Positions 17,601-27,262 are shown, numbered from the stretch's first letter. The stretch: 64,000 bases of DNA from JACXTP01 sp963827905 (GCA_963827905.1 CAWHCB010000001.1:124001-188000), one strand, 5' to 3'. Notes: generated from the letters alone by a model not told the origin. Translations and numbers: made by a program.

Positions 17601-18922
17601 GCCCAGTCAGGGGTCCAGCGGATGCGCTCGACCTCCTCCAGCATGTGGTTCCTCACCTGGGACACCTTCAGGAACCACTGGTTGGTGGTGCGGAAGATGA
17701 TGGGCGAGTTGCAGCGCCAGCAATGGCCATAACGGTGCAGCAGGGTGGTGCGGTGGAAGAGGCGGTCCTTCTCCTCCAGGTCCTGGAGGATCAGCTCGTT
17801 CGCCTTCTTGATGTGCATGCCGGCGTAGCGCTGACCGACGCTATCGGTGTACTTGCCGGTCTCGTTCACGGGGCAGAACGGCTCGATGCCGAACTCCTTG
17901 CCCAGCTCGAAGTCCTCGGGACCGAAGCCAGGGGCGATGTGCACCAGGCCGGTGTTGGAGGCCTCGACGGTCTTGGAAGGGATGACGCGGTGCACCCATT
18001 TGCCCCGGACATCCTTCTGGTAGGGGACGGTCTCCTCGAATATGGAGACGTACTCCCGGCCCACCAGGTCATCGCCCTCGATCTCCTCCAGTATGTCGTA
18101 CTTCTCCCAACCCGCCATCTCCCGGATCTGTTCCACCAGGTCCATCATGACGATGACCGTCTCGGTCTCGCCGATGCGGCGGTAGCGCACCTTGACATAA
18201 CGGAAGTCGGGATGGGCGGCCACGGCCAGGTTCGCCGGCAAGGTCCACGGGGTGGTGGTCCAGATGAGCAGGCTCACCTTGGGGTCGTCGCGCAACGGGA
18301 ACTTGACATATATGGATGGGTCCTTCTCATCGGAATATTCGATCTCCGCCTCGGCCAGCGCCGTCTCGCAGCGCGGGCAGGAGGGCAATACCCGGTTCGC
18401 CGGTGCCAGCAGGCCCTTGTCGTAGGCCCGCTTCAAGGTCCACCAGGCGGCCTCGATATAGTACGGGGCGATGGTGAGGTAAGGGTTCTCCCAATCCATC
18501 CAGACGCCCAGGTCGGCGAACTGGAGGTTCATCTTCTGTTGGAACTCCATCGCGAAGTTCTTGCAGGTGGAAACGAAACGGTCTATGCCGTACTCCTCGA
18601 TCTCCTTCTTGTTCTTCACCCCGATGGACTGCTCCACCTTGACCTCGATGGGCAGGCCGTGCATGTCGTAGCCGGGCTTGTCGAACACGTTGTAGCGCTG
18701 CATGCGCCGGAAGCGGATGTAAGTGTCCTTGATGGTCTTGTTCAGGGTGGTCCCTAAGTGAATGGAGCCGGTGGTGTACGGCGGGCCGTCCACGAAGTAG
18801 AAGTCGGGACCTCCGGACCGTAACTCCTTGGTCTTGCGATAAGCGTTGGTCTGAGTCCAGTACTCCCGCACTTGCTTCTCCAGCTCGGCGGGGTTGTAGT
18901 TGCTTTGGATTGGCTTTATCAT
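14689..18922 (-). CDS. ileS: Isoleucyl-tRNA synthetase fused to HhH, zinc-ribbon and DUF835 domains (one frame break)
   Basis: About 1,410 residues. The start at 18922 (MIKPIQSNYNPAELEKQ, preceded by GGAAGGGAAAGGGCG and a TATA-like box at 18967) is preferred to 18955. Class I motifs are SIHLG (HIGH-type, near residue 55) and GQPMSKSKGNVI (KMSKS loop). The synthetase ends near 15756 after its usual C-terminal domain. The same frame then continues through helix-hairpin-helix units (LMDLPGINQKIALALVDAG; NVKGLGSKTIDSILA), two Cys4 zinc ribbons (CVVC/CPKC; CKKC/CPNC) and a DUF835 domain to 14689. One extra base at the GG 16359-16360 breaks the frame between KII and DILMPQA. Since ileS is essential, that break is probably an error. 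Confidence 0.88.
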
Positions 18923-19072
18923 CGCCCTTTCCCTTCCTTGCCCAGAATGTGACATGGGCTATTAAACCAACGGTCCTGGATTCCCCCAGGCTCCGTCGGA
19001 TGGGCCCTCTGGCCGTTCTGTAATCAGAGGCGGCGCATATAACTGCTGCCCTCACAGTTCCGGGGTTGATAA

Positions 19073-20104
19073 TCAGAAGAACGAGTCCAAGGACCTCTGG
19101 TTGCCTTTTTCCGGTCTCTTGGGGGCGGGCGGGGACATCTTCAGCAAGGCGTTCTCCACCCGCTGCTGTCCGAAATCATATTGCCCCACCAGCATATCCA
19201 GGACCTTCTCCCTCTCCGGGGGGTGGAGGCTCAGGTCATATTCATCGGCGTGCTCGAAATGGAGGAACACCTCCTTGATCTCCTCGTACTCGGGCAGTTC
19301 CTTGTCCAGCGAGGCTAACGCCTTAGGCGCCGTACCATGCTCCTTGATGAGCTTCAAGGCCTTCTTCGGTCCGATGCCTCGGATCCCTTCGTTGAAGTCC
19401 GTCCCGACCAGTATGCACAGGTCGATGAGCTGCTCCCGGCTCAGGCCGATGGCGGCCAAGGTGGGCTCGAGCTCCGCCATCTCCATCTTGATGTCACGGT
19501 ACTCGTTGCGCCCGGGCATCTTCCTTCTCCCGGCCAAGGTGAGGTTGCGTACCAGCCGAGGGGCGCCGAAAAGGAACGAATCGAAGTCCTGGCTGGAGGC
19601 GGACCAGACATCGCCCTTGGCGGCCATGTATGCGGCCTGGGCCTCTCCCTCCCCTGGCGCCTGGACGATGGGGATGCCGAGATGGACCAGCAGCACCCGG
19701 GACGATTCCACGATCTCGTTGGTGAGCTTGGAGGACTGGGTGGCCTTGGTGTATGCCTTCTGCACGTCCCCCTCCTTGACCGCCTCCTTCCATTCCTCCT
19801 GCGCCTTGGCCCGCCTCTCGCTCCTCTCCCTTATGGTGGCGGACTTCAACCTGGAGGGGATGCCGTCGAAGACGTAGACCGGGCTCAGGCCCAGCTCGAT
19901 GAGGTTGGCGTTGCGGTTGAGCAGCCCGGCCAAATGACTGGTGACCCGTCCTTTGCCGTCCATGAGCGGCGCACCGTCCGGACCGCGGATGACGGAGAGG
20001 AACTGATAGATGGCATTGTAGGCGTCGATGGCCACGGTCCTGCCTTTCAGCTGTGCGGGGTCCAGCTCGGTGAAGCTCACCAGGTCGCTAAGGTTCACGC
20101 CCAT
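19073..20104 (-). CDS. fen: Flap endonuclease 1
   Basis: A 343-residue structure-specific nuclease that removes 5' flaps in Okazaki-fragment processing and repair. The start at 20104 gives the canonical MGVNLSDLV; upstream in-frame Met codons would bury the functional N-terminal Gly. XPG-N features are AIDAYNAIYQFL and VYVFDGIPSRLK; the internal domain has IVQAPGEGEAQAAYMA with catalytic acidic residues and SSQDFDSFLFG, and the HhH motif is GIRGIGPKKALKLI. The last residues (NQRSLDSFF) form a PCNA-binding PIP box. Confidence 0.96.
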   Translation of the reverse strand: MGVNLSDLVSFTELDPAQLKGRTVAIDAYNAIYQFLSVIRGPDGAPLMDGKGRVTSHLAGLLNRNANLIELGLSPVYVFDGIPSRLKSATIRERSERRAKAQEEWKEAVKEGDVQKAYTKATQSSKLTNEIVESSRVLLVHLGIPIVQAPGEGEAQAAYMAAKGDVWSASSQDFDSFLFGAPRLVRNLTLAGRRKMPGRNEYRDIKMEMAELEPTLAAIGLSREQLIDLCILVGTDFNEGIRGIGPKKALKLIKEHGTAPKALASLDKELPEYEEIKEVFLHFEHADEYDLSLHPPEREKVLDMLVGQYDFGQQRVENALLKMSPPAPKRPEKGNQRSLDSFF

Positions 20105-20197
20105 GTCGGCACCTTCGTCAGGAGGCATGGGGCACATCCTAGATAGAAAATGCGACAGGCGTATCGTTAATAAGAGAGCGAAAGCGATATTGCGACG

Positions 20198-20410
20198 ATG
20201 AAGGACGAGTACGGCTTCAAAGGGACCAAACCGGTCGAGGTGGGCAAGGTATACCAGTTGGCCATCACCGACCTGGGGTCGCAAGGGGATGGCGTCGGTA
20301 AGGTGGGGGGCTTCGTGGTCATTGTGCCAGAGACCAGGGTGGGACAGACCTACAAGGTGAGGATCACCCGGGTGGGTAGCAAGATGGCCTTCGGCCAAGT
20401 GGTGGACTGA
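20198..20410 (+). CDS. TRAM domain RNA-binding protein
   Basis: A 70-residue single-domain protein: VEVGKVYQLAITDLGSQGDGVGKVGGFVVIVPETRVGQTYKVRITRV (quoted in part: DLGSQGDGVGKV and VIVPETRVGQTY). This is the TRAM beta-barrel fold, known in archaea as a small stand-alone RNA chaperone. It is divergent from fen, with a 93-bp gap holding a TTAATAAG TATA-like element. Its stop abuts the convergent small membrane protein. Confidence 0.85.
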   Translation: MKDEYGFKGTKPVEVGKVYQLAITDLGSQGDGVGKVGGFVVIVPETRVGQTYKVRITRVGSKMAFGQVVD

Positions 20411-20593
20411 TCACTCTTCCTTGAAATATGGAAGGAACACCGCCACCAAGGCCATGCCTACCCACATCAGGATGGACATGACGATGCATATGTTGGAATC
20501 GAGGTACAGCGATACCCCTAAAAGGGCCAAGGGTAGCACTACCAGGACCAGCACCAATAATAGAGTTCTTCTCGAAATGTCCAATTTAGCCAC
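20411..20593 (-). CDS. Small membrane protein, two helices
   Basis: A 60-residue protein with a basic N-terminus (MAKLDISRRT), two hydrophobic segments separated by YLDSNICI, and a charged tail (YFKEE). Its stop directly follows that of the convergent TRAM gene. I do not recognise a family. The positive-inside pattern and clean composition support a real gene. Confidence 0.5.
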   Translation of the reverse strand: MAKLDISRRTLLLVLVLVVLPLALLGVSLYLDSNICIVMSILMWVGMALVAVFLPYFKEE

Positions 20594-20664
20594 TCGCCTC
20601 TGAATATCGTGTTCCGTTTATCAACCTTTTGGAGCCCCTAGCGCATCTGGAACGACGGCCCGGC

Positions 20665-21072
20665 TCACTTTTCCTTGGTCTTCTTCACGAACTTCAGTCC
20701 CGACCAAGTGTCATCGATGGAGGAGACCTTGACATCGCTCATGCCGCTGTTGACCCCGGTGTCCCGGACGATCTTGCCGGTGAGGTCGCTCTTCACCCCC
20801 GCGGACTCCTTGGGCCAGCAGACCCAGATGACGCCCTCGGGACTGAGGTAGTTGAGCATCTTGGGGTAAACGTCCGCCAGCTCCTTCTTGGCATGCATGA
20901 AGATGAGGATGAAATCGGTGTCGGAGATGGGCTTGTCCAGTTCGACCACGTTCTTGGGGAGCCTTCCCAGGACGGTTTGGAAACCAGCCGGGGGATTGTG
21001 CATGTATACTTTGAAACCGTCCTTAATCCCCAGTTTGTACACCAGAGACTTCTTGGATCCTATCCTTGTCAT
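20665..21072 (-). CDS. DUF3052-like small protein
   Basis: A 135-residue soluble protein. Its beginning (KSLVYKLGIKDGFKVYMHNPP) and the motifs DFILIFMHAKKEL and GVIWVCWPKESAGVKSDLT fit the DUF3052 family of small proteins found in bacteria and archaea. The Rossmann-like alternation of strands is visible, but the function is unknown. It stands alone with its own upstream AT-rich region (21073-21151). Confidence 0.6.
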   Translation of the reverse strand: MTRIGSKKSLVYKLGIKDGFKVYMHNPPAGFQTVLGRLPKNVVELDKPISDTDFILIFMHAKKELADVYPKMLNYLSPEGVIWVCWPKESAGVKSDLTGKIVRDTGVNSGMSDVKVSSIDDTWSGLKFVKKTKEK

Positions 21073-21151
21073 GTTGCATCCCCTCCCGGGTAGTATTTAT
21101 ATCATACCCGAAATGCGTTATCCATCATAAAGGCATCTATGCGGAAATGCT

Positions 21152-21842
21152 CTACAGGGCGCCCCCGCCTCCGACCTTTTCGTAACCCTTCCAGATCGTC
21201 ATTTCCGCTCCCATGTCGGCGAGTCCGAAGAGGGCGTTCCCCGCCACCAGCACCGATGCTCCCGCCTCCACGCATATTTTCGCCGTGTGCCGGTTGATCC
21301 CGCCGTCCACCTCGATCTCGTAGCGATAACCGTTCTCCTCCTTCAATCTCCATGCCTCCCTCACCTTGGCCATGACGTCCGGCATGAACGATTGGCCTCC
21401 GAAGCCCGGGCGCACGCTCATGACGAGCAGGAGCTCCAGTTGCTCCAGGTAAGGCATGGCCCTTTCGAAGGCGGTCTCTGGGTTAACGGACAGGCCCGCG
21501 CCCTTGCCCAGGACATGGATGGTATCGAGGCTCTGCCGCACTTGGTCGCTCGCTTCCACGTGGACCGTTATCAGGTCGGCGCCTGCTTCGGCGAACTGTT
21601 TAAGGTACCTTTCCGGCTTGACTATCATCAGGTGGACGTCGAAGGGAAGCTTGGTATATGGGTCGGACATGTTTTATCACGGTCGGACCGAAGGTCAGGT
21701 TCGGGACGAACATGCCATCCATGACGTCCACGTGCACCCAGTCCGCACCGGCGCTCTCTACCCGACGCACCTCCTCGCCTAACCTGGAAAAGTCGGCCGA
21801 TAGGATGGATGGGGCGATCTTCACCATGGAAGGCACAACCAT
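21152..21842 (-). CDS. rpe: Ribulose-phosphate 3-epimerase (one frame break)
   Basis: A TIM-barrel enzyme of ~230 residues that interconverts ribulose 5-phosphate and xylulose 5-phosphate. The N-terminal part reads VKIAPSILSADFSRLGEE and DWVHVDVMDGMFVPNLTFGP. After an extra A in the run at 21672-21675 the frame moves, and the rest continues from MSDPYTKLPFDVHLMI through VMSVRPGFGGQSFM, EVDGGINRHTA to VAGNALFG. All metal and phosphate-binding motifs are present, so the break is probably an error. The start is ATG 21842, or GTG 21845 overlapping the stop of the Usp gene. Confidence 0.88.
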
Positions 21843-22294
21843 CACGGCACGACCAGGACCGGGACCCGGGAGTACTGGGTCACCTTCTGGGCCACGCTTC
21901 CGAAGAGGAATCTCTGTCCCCCGCTGTCCCCTTTGCTGCCGAGGATGATAAGGTCGTAACCATCCTCTTCCTCACCTTCCGCCTCGGCAAGTATGGCCTC
22001 TGCGGGATTGCCAGTGACCACCTTTGGGTCGAAAAGCACCCTGGAGACCTCAAGCATCTTGATGGCCTCGCAAAGCTTGCTGTTCCCCTTTTCCGCTTCC
22101 TCGCAGGACGGTTCCTTGCCTTTGCCAGAGTAATACTTCGGGTCGGAGGGGGAGACCACGTGGAGAAGCACGACGCTGGCCCTAAAGGAAAGTGCCATCT
22201 CGATGGATTTTTCGACCGCTCTGAGCGAGTTCTCGGACCCGTCCACCGCCACAAGTATCCGCTTTATGGTGCATTGGGTTGGTGCGCATTTCAT
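21842..22294 (-). CDS. Universal stress protein (UspA family)
   Basis: A 150-residue Usp-domain protein. After MKCAPTQCTI it shows the family N-terminus KRILVAVDGSENSLRAVEKS, and near the C-terminus LIILGSKGDSGGQRFLFGSVAQ with VPVLVV. The ATP-binding pattern G-2x-G-9x-G-(S/T) is close to GSKGDSGGQRFLFGS. The stop overlaps the start of rpe, so the pair forms an operon. Usp proteins bind ATP and help stress survival; the ligand and partner here are unknown. Confidence 0.85.
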   Translation of the reverse strand: MKCAPTQCTIKRILVAVDGSENSLRAVEKSIEMALSFRASVVLLHVVSPSDPKYYSGKGKEPSCEEAEKGNSKLCEAIKMLEVSRVLFDPKVVTGNPAEAILAEAEGEEEDGYDLIILGSKGDSGGQRFLFGSVAQKVTQYSRVPVLVVP

Positions 22295-22361
22295 GTTCTC
22301 GAACGGTATTCCACCTGAACTAAAATAAACCTGCCGTAGAACGGGTTGGCCAGCGACAGGA

Positions 22362-22371
22362 TTTTTATAAT
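22362..22371 (+). promoter_or_regulatory. TATA box of a leaderless small gene
   Basis: TTTTTATAAT lies about 25 bp before the ATG at 22392, which places transcription start at or very near the start codon. It supports 22392 over the upstream in-frame ATG at 22374. Confidence 0.5.
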
Positions 22372-22391
22372 GCTTGTGCGATTTCAAGGCC

Positions 22392-22607
22392 ATGGCGGAA
22401 CGAAAGTCCCCAGAGCGCCAGGAAGATCTTTGCACTGTCAAGGCATGTGGTAAGGCTGCGGAACGGTCCATCTCCACCGACGCCGCGACCGAGGCGGGGC
22501 TTGACATCATAGAAGGAGCCCGCCGGGCACATCTTTGCAAGGAACATTACAAGGAGTACAAGAAGCGCAGCAAAAAGGACCGTAAGCTGGACAGCTTAGG
22601 TCACTGA
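22392..22607 (+). CDS. Small Cys/His zinc-binding-type protein
   Basis: A 71-residue basic protein. It has a Cys pair (CTVKACGKAAER) and a second cluster (HLCKEHYKEYKKRSKKD) that together could bind one zinc ion. The start is at 22392, directly after a TATA-box spacing. It is divergent from the Usp gene and sits 25 bp before the MFS gene. No family name is recognised; nucleic-acid binding is plausible from the charge. Confidence 0.55.
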   Translation: MAERKSPERQEDLCTVKACGKAAERSISTDAATEAGLDIIEGARRAHLCKEHYKEYKKRSKKDRKLDSLGH

Positions 22608-22632
22608 TCGGCCATGAAGGCGTGATCCTTAC

Positions 22633-23736
22633 ATGGTCGGAGGGGGAAAGGCCTCATGGGTGCAGATGCTCTCCAGCGCGTCGCTGTCGGGCTCGGCGCT
22701 CCTCATACCCAACCTTCTACGGGATGAGTTCGGCGCCAATACCATAGAGATAGGCTTGATCACCGCCTCTTTCAGCGCGGCCCTCTTCTGTTCTTCGTAT
22801 TATTTCGGGCGTTATTCCGACATCCATGGTCGGAAGATGATCCTCCAGGTCGGCCTGGCCCTGACATCTGTGGCCATATTCATGCTCATCTTCGCCGACG
22901 GTGTGACCAGCCTGGCCTTGGTAAGGCTGCTGATAGGCCTGTGCGCAGGCATCTATCCCTCCGCATTGCTCGCCCACGTCTATGATTCGGACAAGAAGGT
23001 GGGCAAGTTCTCGGCATACGGTAGCCTGGGCTTCGGGATAGGGGTGTTCCTGGCCGGAGTGATCTCCATCTATTACGAGATCTTCCTGGCCTGCTCCATC
23101 CTCATGTTCGGGGCCTTCACGATATCCTTGCTCATGCCCTTTCCGACGGAGAAGCATCACAAGGTCCCATTCTTCCCCAAGGAGATATTGCGACGTAACT
23201 ATCCGGTATATCTGTCGGTAATGTTCCGTCACACCGGGGCGAACATGATATGGGTCATCTACCCACTGTTCCTCCAGGACCTGGGAGCGGCACCGTGGTT
23301 CATAGGAACGATCTATGCGGTGAACGCGGTGGCCCAGTTCGTATTCATGAACATCGTGGACCGTTTCAGCTCCAAGAAGCTGGTGGCGGCAGGCTTCATC
23401 TTCTCGATCATCACGTTCCCATCCTATACCCTGGCCACCGAGGCTTGGCAGATCATCCCGGCCCAGATCACCATCGCAGCGGCATGGTCGAGCCTCTATG
23501 TGGGGAGCGTCAAGTACGTCATGGAGCGGAACGAGGAGAAAGGGACCAGTGCCGGACTCCTGCAATCGTCGCTAAGCATCTCGGCCATCATCGGGGCGAT
23601 CTGCGGCGGCGTCGCCGCCTATATCTATGGCTACCATGGGGCCATGTACATCGCCACGGTGCTAGCCATAATCGGACTGATCGTGTTCTACGTTTCCAGC
23701 CGCAAGGTCGAGAGGTCGCCTCGGCAAAGGAATTAA
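22633..23736 (+). CDS. MFS transporter
   Basis: A 367-residue major facilitator protein with motif A in GRYSDIHGRKMIL near residue 58 and a related loop in the second half (DRFSSKKLV). About 11-12 hydrophobic segments are visible. The reading frame is intact. The substrate is not predictable. It may share a transcript with the upstream small zinc-binding-type gene and the downstream RNase Z gene (24 bp gap). Confidence 0.85.
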   Translation: MVGGGKASWVQMLSSASLSGSALLIPNLLRDEFGANTIEIGLITASFSAALFCSSYYFGRYSDIHGRKMILQVGLALTSVAIFMLIFADGVTSLALVRLLIGLCAGIYPSALLAHVYDSDKKVGKFSAYGSLGFGIGVFLAGVISIYYEIFLACSILMFGAFTISLLMPFPTEKHHKVPFFPKEILRRNYPVYLSVMFRHTGANMIWVIYPLFLQDLGAAPWFIGTIYAVNAVAQFVFMNIVDRFSSKKLVAAGFIFSIITFPSYTLATEAWQIIPAQITIAAAWSSLYVGSVKYVMERNEEKGTSAGLLQSSLSISAIIGAICGGVAAYIYGYHGAMYIATVLAIIGLIVFYVSSRKVERSPRQRN

Positions 23737-23760
23737 TCCTGTCTGAACGATGCCGATGTT

Positions 23761-24667
23761 GTGGAACTACTATTCCTAGGCACAGGGGGGAGCGTCCCCA
23801 CGCCGGAACGCAACACCACGTCCATCGCCCTCAGGCACGGGCCGGAGGTGTTGCTCTTCGATTGCGGTGAAGGGACCCAGCGTCAGTTCATGCGCTCCTC
23901 GTTCTCCTACATGAAGGTCACAAGGATATTCATCACCCACCTCCACGGGGACCATTTCCTGGGACTGCCCGGGCTCATCCAGTCGATGAACTTCAATGGT
24001 AGGGGGAGGCAGCTCGTCGTGTACGGTCCGGAGGGGATCAAGGACCTGATGGCGGCCGTGCTAGGCCTAGGGTATTACGATCTAGGCTTCGACGTCCAAG
24101 CGGTCGAGCTGGAGGGATGGGGATGCCATCGAGGGTGAGGATTTCACCGTGAGGGCGGTGGAGGTCGAGCATACGGTGCCTGCTTTGGGGTACGTCTTCG
24201 AGGAAAACCCTACGCCGGGTAGGTTCATGCCAGAAAGGGCCAAGGAGCTTGGGGTGCCTGAGGGACCTCTGTTCGCGAGGCTTCAGAACGGTGAGGCGGT
24301 GACCGTGGGGGGCAAGATGGTGGGACCAGAATCGGTCATGGGCCCTCGGAGGACCGGCCTGAAAATGGCATATTCTGGCGATACGCGACCGTGCCAACGC
24401 TTTTTAGAGGCAGCCCGGGGCGCCGACCTGCTGGTGCATGAGGCCACGGTCGCCTCCGATCTGAAGGAAAAGGCGAAGGCGTTCGGGCACTCGACGGCGG
24501 AGGAGGCAGGGCGATTCGCGGCCGAGGCCGGGATTAGGAAGCTCTATCTGGTCCATTTCTCCGGAAGGTATGAGGACCCTTCGCCACTGCTAGAGGAGGC
24601 AAGGAGGTTTTTCCCGGAGACCTACCTTGGCGTCGACCTAATGACCGTCGAAGTGCGAAGGCAATGA
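23761..24667 (+). CDS. rnz: Ribonuclease Z (one frame break)
   Basis: A ~300-residue metallo-beta-lactamase-fold endonuclease that removes 3' trailers from pre-tRNA. From a GTG start at 23761 it reads ELLFLGTGGSVPTPERNTTS, then DCGEGTQRQF and the zinc motif THLHGDHFLGLPGL. In the GGG at 24114-24116 one extra G shifts the frame. The rest continues as DGDAIEGEDFTVRAVEVEHT, SGDTRPC and HEATVASDLKEKA, and ends at 24667. All catalytic His/Asp are present, so the break is probably an error. It converges on the CBS-HTH regulator gene. Confidence 0.88.
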
Positions 24668-24674
24668 CCGCACG

Positions 24675-25239
24675 TCAGATCAACTTCAGCACGTCCGATC
24701 GGGTGATGATGCCCACGATCATCCCCTTCCTGGAGACGAGCACGGCGTCTGATGAGGATAGCAATGAGGTGACCACGTCCACCGGGGTGTCCTCGTTGAC
24801 GATGGGGAAGGTGGCTGACATTATCGACCCCACCACCAGCTCACTGAGGTCCTCCATGCGCGCCCCGTCCTGGAGCCTGGAAAGGATGTCGTACTCGGTT
24901 ATGCTCCCCACATGCTGGACGCCATCGAAAACGGGCAGCTGGGAATAGCCGGTCTGCCTCATGATCTCCGATGCGTGCCGGGTGGTGTCCTTGACCTGGA
25001 TGCTGATCACGTCCTCGGACATCACGTCCTTGGCCTGCCTGGTGCGACTGCGCTTCCCCATCTCCTCCTCCAGCACGGTGAAGATGCGGGTGACCGCTTC
25101 GTAACTGCCTCTTGATGGCCCCCCTCTCCATCTTGGCTATGGTGGACTGGGAGACCCCGGATATGGCGGCCAGTTCGGACTGTGTGATGTCCAGGTTCTT
25201 GCGCATCCGCTTGATCTCCGTCTCCTCCGGGAATTTCAT
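24675..25239 (-). CDS. HTH-CBS transcriptional regulator (one frame break)
   Basis: About 187 residues. An N-terminal xre-type helix-turn-helix (LDITQSELAAISGVSQSTIA, residues 16-35) is followed by SYEAVTRIFTVLEEE and two CBS domains (DVMSEDVISIQVKDT; QLPVFDGVQHVGSITEYDI; GIITRSDVLKLI). CBS pairs usually sense adenosyl ligands such as AMP, ATP or SAM. One extra base near 25110-25113 breaks the frame between AIK and GSYEA. The gene is divergent from SAM synthetase across a region with a perfect palindrome at 25260-25273, so control of that gene and of itself, with SAM or an adenylate as ligand, is a reasonable guess. Confidence 0.82.
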
Positions 25240-25259
25240 ATCAATAGTGAATATGATTT

Positions 25260-25273
25260 ATTCATATATGAAT
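25260..25273. promoter_or_regulatory. Palindromic operator candidate ATTCATATATGAAT
   Basis: A perfect 14-bp palindrome lies 21 bp before the start of the HTH-CBS regulator and ~115 bp before SAM synthetase. A looser inverted repeat GAATA-N5-TATTC overlaps it (25249-25263). It covers the likely TATA region of the regulator, which fits autoregulation by a dimeric HTH protein. Confidence 0.45.
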
Positions 25274-25388
25274 AATTGAGTCAATCATGCTTAAATCGGG
25301 GTAATAAATTACGAGCCATTCATCCCTTTAGAGGGCCATCCAGCTGGGTTTCCCCCAAATGGCCCGAGAGATCCAAGGAGAAATGCAC

Positions 25389-26673
25389 ATGGCGAAATCT
25401 GTCAAGAAGGCGGCGGCACCGAAGAAGCCGGCGGTCAAGAAAGCAAACAAGAACATCATAGTCGAAGGCGTCAGCCTCACCCCCATCGAGAAGCAGCGCG
25501 TCGAGCTGGTGGAGCGTAAGGGCATCGGGCACCCGGACAGCATCTCGGACGGCTTGGCCGAATCCGTGTCCAGAGCCCTGTGCAAGATGTACCTCGACTA
25601 TTGCGGCGAGATCCTGCACCACAACACCGACCAGAACGAGGTCGTCGGTGGTCAGAGCGCCCCTAAGTTCGGTGGCGGTTGCATGCTCGAGCCCATCTAC
25701 ATAGTCCTGGTGGGAAGGGCCATCACCACGGTCAACAACGAGAGACTGCCTTACGCCACCACGGCCATCGGGGCGGCGAAGGACTATCTGAAGCGCTTCC
25801 CGAACTTGGACATCAGGAACGATGTCATAGTGGACTGCAAGATCGGCAAGGGGTCGCAGGACCTGATCAAGAACTTCGAGGTGTCTGCAGAACAAGTGCG
25901 GGACCGACTTCAGCGGCAACCACTGCCTGCTCGCCAACGACACCTCCTTCGGCTGCAGCTACGCCCCGTTGTCCGAGACCGAGACCGTCTGCCTGGAGAC
26001 CGAGCGTTATATCAATGGTCCCATGAAGAAGAAGCTCAAGGAGACCGGGGAGGACGTCAAGGTGATGTGCGCCCGCAACGGCGACAAGATCACCATGACC
26101 ATCGCCTGCGCCATGGTGGACCGCTACATCCCCGACGCCGACCACTACACCAGCGCCTTGGAGCAGATGAAGGGCCTGGTCCTGGACCAGGCCTGCAAGC
26201 ACACTGACTACGATGTGTCGGTGGACATCAACTACGCCGATGACCCAGAGAACGGCAACTACTACCTGACCGTGACCGGTCTGAGCGCCGAGAACGGCGA
26301 CGACGGCTCGGTGGGCCGCGGCAACCGGGTCAACGGCCTGATCACGCCCTACCGGCCGATGTCCATGGAGGCCTCGGCAGGCAAGAACCCCATCACCCAC
26401 GTGGGCAAGATGTACAACATCCTGGCCAATTGGATCGCCGCCGATATCGTGAAGGAGGCGAGGGGCGACGTGCTGGAGGCGCATGTGCGCATACTGTCCC
26501 AGATCGGAAGGCCCATCAGCGACCCCCAGACCTGCAGCATCCAGCTGTTCATGGCCCCTGGTGTCAAGCAGGACAAGTGGATTCGCAACGCCCAAGGCGT
26601 GGCGGACAACTGGTTCAACAACATCGGCAAGGTGACAGAGAAAGTTGTAAAAGGCGATGTGACGGTATTCTAG
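25389..26673 (+). CDS. mat: S-adenosylmethionine synthetase, archaeal type (one frame break)
   Basis: About 428 residues. The enzyme makes SAM from ATP and methionine. ATG 25389 has AAGGAG 8 nt upstream; the ATG at 25383 is too close to it. After a Lys/Ala-rich N-terminal extension come VERKGIGHPDSISDGLAES, NTDQNEVVGG, LLANDTSFGCSYAPLS, GSVGRGNRVNGLITPYRP and GKNPITHVGK. One extra base near 25891 breaks the frame just before CGTDFSGNHCLL. Because all signatures are preserved on both sides, sequencing error is likely. A DUF4443-like gene follows 4 bp after the TAG stop. Confidence 0.92.
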
Positions 26674-26677
26674 GGCA

Positions 26678-27262
26678 ATGAAGCTCATCGACCTATCCCG
26701 GTACGGGCCGGTGCACAGGTTCGCTGATTACCATGTCTACAAGGCCCTTGCCGCCCTCTCCGATGGGAGGCGCAAGGGCCGCAAACAGCTCTCCCAGGCT
26801 GTGGGCATCGGGGAAGGGAGCATGCGGACCATCATCGAATACCTTCGCGACCACGAGCTCATTGAGGTCAAGCAGACGGGGATCTCGATATCGAACAAGG
26901 GCACCGAGTTCTTCAACGGCTTCCCTATCCAGGTGGGCATGCTCTCCAAATCGGACGCCACGCTCGGCACCGAGACCGTGGCGGTCCTGGTGCACGGTCA
27001 TAAGAACCGAGTCAAGATCGGGGTGGAGCAGAGGGACGCGGCGGTGCGGGCCGGAGCGGACGGCGCCACCACCATCTTGGTTCAGGGCGGGGAGCTCTGG
27101 GTGCCTCCCGATTTCTGCCTGGACAAGGAAAGGCCGGACTTCGCCGCGGAGCTGAGGGATATATTCAGCGTGCGCGACGGTGACGTGATAATCATAGGCA
27201 CCGGTGCGGACTACCACAAGGCTGAGGACGGCGCACTGGCGGCGGCCTTCGAGCTTATCTGA
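26678..27262 (+). CDS. Winged-helix protein with a C-terminal ligand-binding-like domain (DUF4443-like)
   Basis: A 194-residue protein. Residues 1-75 form a winged helix (FADYHVYKALAALSDGRRKG, then GIGEGSMRTIIEYLRDHELI). Residues 90-194 form an alpha/beta domain with VAVLVHGHKNRVKIGVEQRD and DGDVIIIGTGADYHKAEDG. The arrangement fits DUF4443-type archaeal proteins, but the assignment is tentative. It is cotranscribed with SAM synthetase, suggesting a regulator tied to methionine or one-carbon metabolism. Confidence 0.6.
   Translation: MKLIDLSRYGPVHRFADYHVYKALAALSDGRRKGRKQLSQAVGIGEGSMRTIIEYLRDHELIEVKQTGISISNKGTEFFNGFPIQVGMLSKSDATLGTETVAVLVHGHKNRVKIGVEQRDAAVRAGADGATTILVQGGELWVPPDFCLDKERPDFAAELRDIFSVRDGDVIIIGTGADYHKAEDGALAAAFELI

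Noticed and set aside
16184..18757. An 857-codon open frame on the plus strand opposite ileS
   Set aside because: It mirrors a complete conserved synthetase on the other strand. Its translation is rich in Gly, His, Leu and Val without domain motifs, as expected from an antisense shadow of a GC-rich gene.
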